DNA of 60,000 nucleotides from Adiantum capillus-veneris. Lineage: Eukaryota > Streptophyta > Polypodiopsida > Polypodiales > Pteridaceae. Location: contig CM043966.1 of assembly GCA_014529385.2 (NCBI GenBank), forward strand, positions 98,259,587 through 98,319,586, given 5' to 3'. Within the stretch, counting starts at the first letter, position 1; every line of letters starts with the position of its first letter. The translations under genes were made by a program, and so were the position numbers. Positions 58,132 to 60,000 of this stretch are shown here, in pieces. The notes beneath the pieces are model-generated. The model was not told the origin of the DNA. It made no database searches and was given only the letters and a program-made list of their open reading frames with translations.

Positions 58132-58147
58132 TACCTAATATGGTCTT
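58132..58147 (-). repeat. Right terminal inverted repeat (16 bp perfect)
   Basis: TACCTAATATGGTCTT is the reverse complement of 43506-43521. Confidence 0.92.
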
Positions 58148-58151
58148 TTAA
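58148..58151. repeat. TTAA target duplication, right copy
   Basis: It directly follows the transposon; Gypsy D sequence (TATGATGTTCCACC) resumes after it as in the unoccupied copy B. Confidence 0.93.
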
Positions 58152-58850
58152 TATGATGTTCCACCACTGTAATGCCTGTGATTCTTTCATAGTTGTCAAT
58201 GAACAGGTTAGGAAATCCCATCAACATTTGCAAAAAACTATCTTTCTCCTCAAGTGTTAATTCCGTAGACAACATACCCTTCAACCCACTTCCTCCTAGG
58301 CCAGGTGATTTGCTCTCCTCTTCATTGGGTTGCCCTTTTGGTGATGGATCACCAGTTGTGCTTACCCTTTGTGGATCCTTCATAATGATACCCATCACAT
58401 CAATGGAACTGTCACTTTCGTCGGTGGATGTGGTCTCCTCCTTAGAACTGGAAGATTCGCTAGTGGTTTCATCTGTCGATGTTTCCAGATTCATTTGCTT
58501 CTGCTTGCCAATCCTCATGTCGTAGTAGATTGTCTCCCCTTTCTTACCGGTCATGCGTAGATGGCCAGTACCCCAGTCCTGTTTTGCCTTTATGGCCATC
58601 AACCATGGCCTTCCCAAAATTAGTGGATAGCCCTCCCCCTTAGTAGGCATTACAAAAACATCTACCTCTACCTCAGTGTTGAAAGCGTTGATTTTCACGT
58701 GCACTTACCACACCCACACACTTTACTGTTGCATTGTTTGCCATCTTTGCCTTACATGGAGAAGGCCTGTCAACCTCGAGCCCTAATCGAAGCATCATAT
58801 CTTCGCTCATTACACAGATTTTTGCACCTCCATCAATGTAGGTGTTTCCA
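58152..58850 (-). pseudogene. Tat-like Gypsy D protease and linker
   Basis: This is the upstream half of the element whose RT-integrase half ends at 43505. Protease YIDGGAKICVMSE lies near 58815-58850, YPLILGRPWL near 58615-58640, then an acidic Ser-rich linker and LTLEEKDSFLQM. Relative to copy B it lacks the two linker stops but has a one-base insertion near 58700 (CACGTGCAC against CACGGCAC), which shifts the frame. It stops at the transposon terminus. Confidence 0.88.
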
Positions 58851-60000
58851 ACCCTCTTTCCTTTTATGTTTACGTCCACAATTGGAAGGATGTCATCCAT
58901 GTTGCATCCCGAAATTGCTCCGGCTACCTTTGTTTTGGAGCGTCTTGTACTTACCATTTTAGACCATTGTCGCCTTACTTTTGGTGCAAGATGTAGCAGT
59001 TGTGGCCATGTAATCTTCCTTCCTTGCTCTGCCACATCCAATGTTAGATCATAGGGCTTAGAACTTTCCCCTAGCTGGAAGTCGGTGATGCCCAATTTCC
59101 GTCGTGGCCTGGATGGCCTCTTGCTAGTTTCTCCTCTCATGCTTCTCTCATCATCTGATTGTGTAGCTTTCTCCCTCCTAGCTCTTTTCACAGTCATGGC
59201 TTCAAGTGGTTCTAAAAAGGTTACCTTCTCCTTACCCTTGTCCCTCTCCTTTGCTCTGGGTGGATCCACTACTATGGCTTTTCCTTTCTCTTCTAGCCTT
59301 ATGATGTTTACAGGGCGATCAGGTGGTGGGGCTGGTGGAAGAGGTGGGATGGATGCTTGTAGTGGTGTCTGGGGTGGACGTAGAATTTGTGTTGGTGGGG
59401 GTGGTGCTCGGGGTAGGGGTGTTCTTTCTCTAGGGGGTGACAATTGGTTCCTCCTACCTCCTCTATTATAGTTTTGTCGTGGTTTGGGACAGTAGTACAT
59501 ACCGTGACCGTCTTCTCCGCAGTTGTAGCAATGATACTCCCTGTTTTGTCATCGTGCTCTTCCAAGGTCTTGATCTCTTTCTTGACTCCTCCCTTGTTGT
59601 ATTAAGTGGACAGACAAATTCTGCAGTTGGTCAGTAATATGGGCCAACATATCTTGTTGGTCATCTCTTACCCCAAGAGCCGGTGGTGGTGGTGGAATGG
59701 TGGTCGTCGTAGTTGCTGGTCGACGCGATGTTCCTGATTCTGTTGACTCGGTTTCTTTGGCTTTCATTCGCAGCTTCTTGTCTTTAAGGCGAGCAATCTC
59801 AACGGCTAACTCGTACGTAGCCGGGAATCTACCTTTCACCTTCTCCTTGAGAAGCGGCCATAAGCCATGCGTGAATCGATCTTTTTTTAGAAAATCGGGT
59901 GCAGCTTCCCCCCTAGCCAGTGACTCAACCCACCGTTCCCACAAATCCACAAATTTGGACTCATAGGTGGCATATTCTAAAAGACCCTCCTGCTTCAAGT
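58851..60000 (-). pseudogene. Tat-like Gypsy D gag, runs off the window
   Basis: Frames 58673-59500 and 59549-59998 parallel gag of copy B: capsid (YATYESKFVDLWERWVES), an Arg-rich patch, a CCHC knuckle CYNCGEDGHGMYYC split from the capsid by a TGA near 59546-59548 (CGA in copy B), a proline-rich region and a charged tail. The N-terminus, leader and 5' LTR lie beyond 60000. Confidence 0.88.

Larger units (their letters stand above)
43506..58147 (+). mobile_element. Giant TTAA-targeting DNA transposon (14,642 bp)
   Basis: The ends are exact. The left begins AAGACCATATTAGGTA and the right ends with its reverse complement. TTAA lies on both sides, and the paralogous Gypsy copy B supplies the unoccupied target. 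Inside are a transposase-like frame (54624-57851, plus), a broken FCP1/NIF-like phosphatase gene fragment (46177-46815, minus), and long arrays of a ~50-bp monomer in opposite orientations on the two sides of that fragment. TTAA duplications are used by piggyBac, Kolobok and, as I recall, some Sola elements. The coding sequence shows none of the piggyBac motifs I know. The strand is given by the transposase-like frame. Superfamily unassigned. Confidence 0.93.

Noticed and set aside
43506-58147. piggyBac assignment from the TTAA target
   Set aside because: The coding sequence lacks recognisable piggyBac transposase motifs and the termini do not begin with the CCC typical of that group; TTAA alone is not diagnostic.

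Overview
The window looks like nuclear DNA of a land plant. I recognise no ordinary host gene, rRNA, tRNA gene or CRISPR array. It is a stack of Ty1/Copia and Ty3/Gypsy LTR retrotransposons, decayed and nested in one another, plus one very large DNA transposon. The species cannot be read from the sequence. The mix of Tat-like and chromoviral Gypsy, Copia, and a DUF7869-like transposase candidate would suit a large-genome seed-free plant (fern, lycophyte or bryophyte), but that is a weak inference.

Layout. 1-5.1 kb: AT-rich, gene-free DNA with small hairpin repeats (4-116, 1072-1174, 1361-1418, 1877-1924, 2045-2100) and a ~200-bp tandem repeat (3.0-3.65 kb). 5.1-33.1 kb: an old minus-strand Gypsy element ('layer 0') cut into three pieces (about 5.8-7.75, 19.9-20.4 and 30.7-33.1 kb) by two later insertions. 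The first, 7752-19897, is a plus-strand chromoviral Gypsy with unusually long LTRs (3.7 and 4.0 kb), a 5-bp target duplication TGTTA and a deleted reverse transcriptase core. The second, 20439-30707, is a minus-strand Copia. That Copia is itself split by a plus-strand copy of the same family (22248-27413, target duplication AGAGG). 33.1-39.65 kb: a minus-strand Tat-like Gypsy element 'B', with its 3' LTR on the left, fused on the right to a truncated LTR (39.65-40.3 kb) of a second copy 'C/D'. C/D occupies 40.3-43.5 kb (integrase, RNase H, RT) and 58.15-60 kb (protease, gag).

Between the two halves of C/D lies the most interesting object: a 14,642-bp DNA transposon (43506-58147) with 16-bp perfect terminal inverted repeats (AAGACCATATTAGGTA) and a TTAA target duplication. 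The paralogous element B carries the matching unoccupied site at 37624-37627. Its cargo is a plus-strand reading frame of about 1,076 codons (54624-57851, two internal stops) resembling a DUF7869-type DDE/RNase-H-fold transposase; a minus-strand broken fragment of an FCP1/NIF-like HAD phosphatase gene (46177-46815); and about 9 kb of repeats built on a ~50-bp monomer carrying the box CCACCACTTGTCCAAGCT. The boxes are mostly in one orientation left of the phosphatase fragment and in the other orientation right of it.

Order of events inferred from nesting: layer-0 Gypsy first, then chromovirus and minus Copia, then plus Copia. Separately, Tat element C/D came first and the TTAA transposon later. 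Essentially every protein-coding element carries premature stops, frameshifts or deletions, so nothing here appears able to move on its own in its present form.
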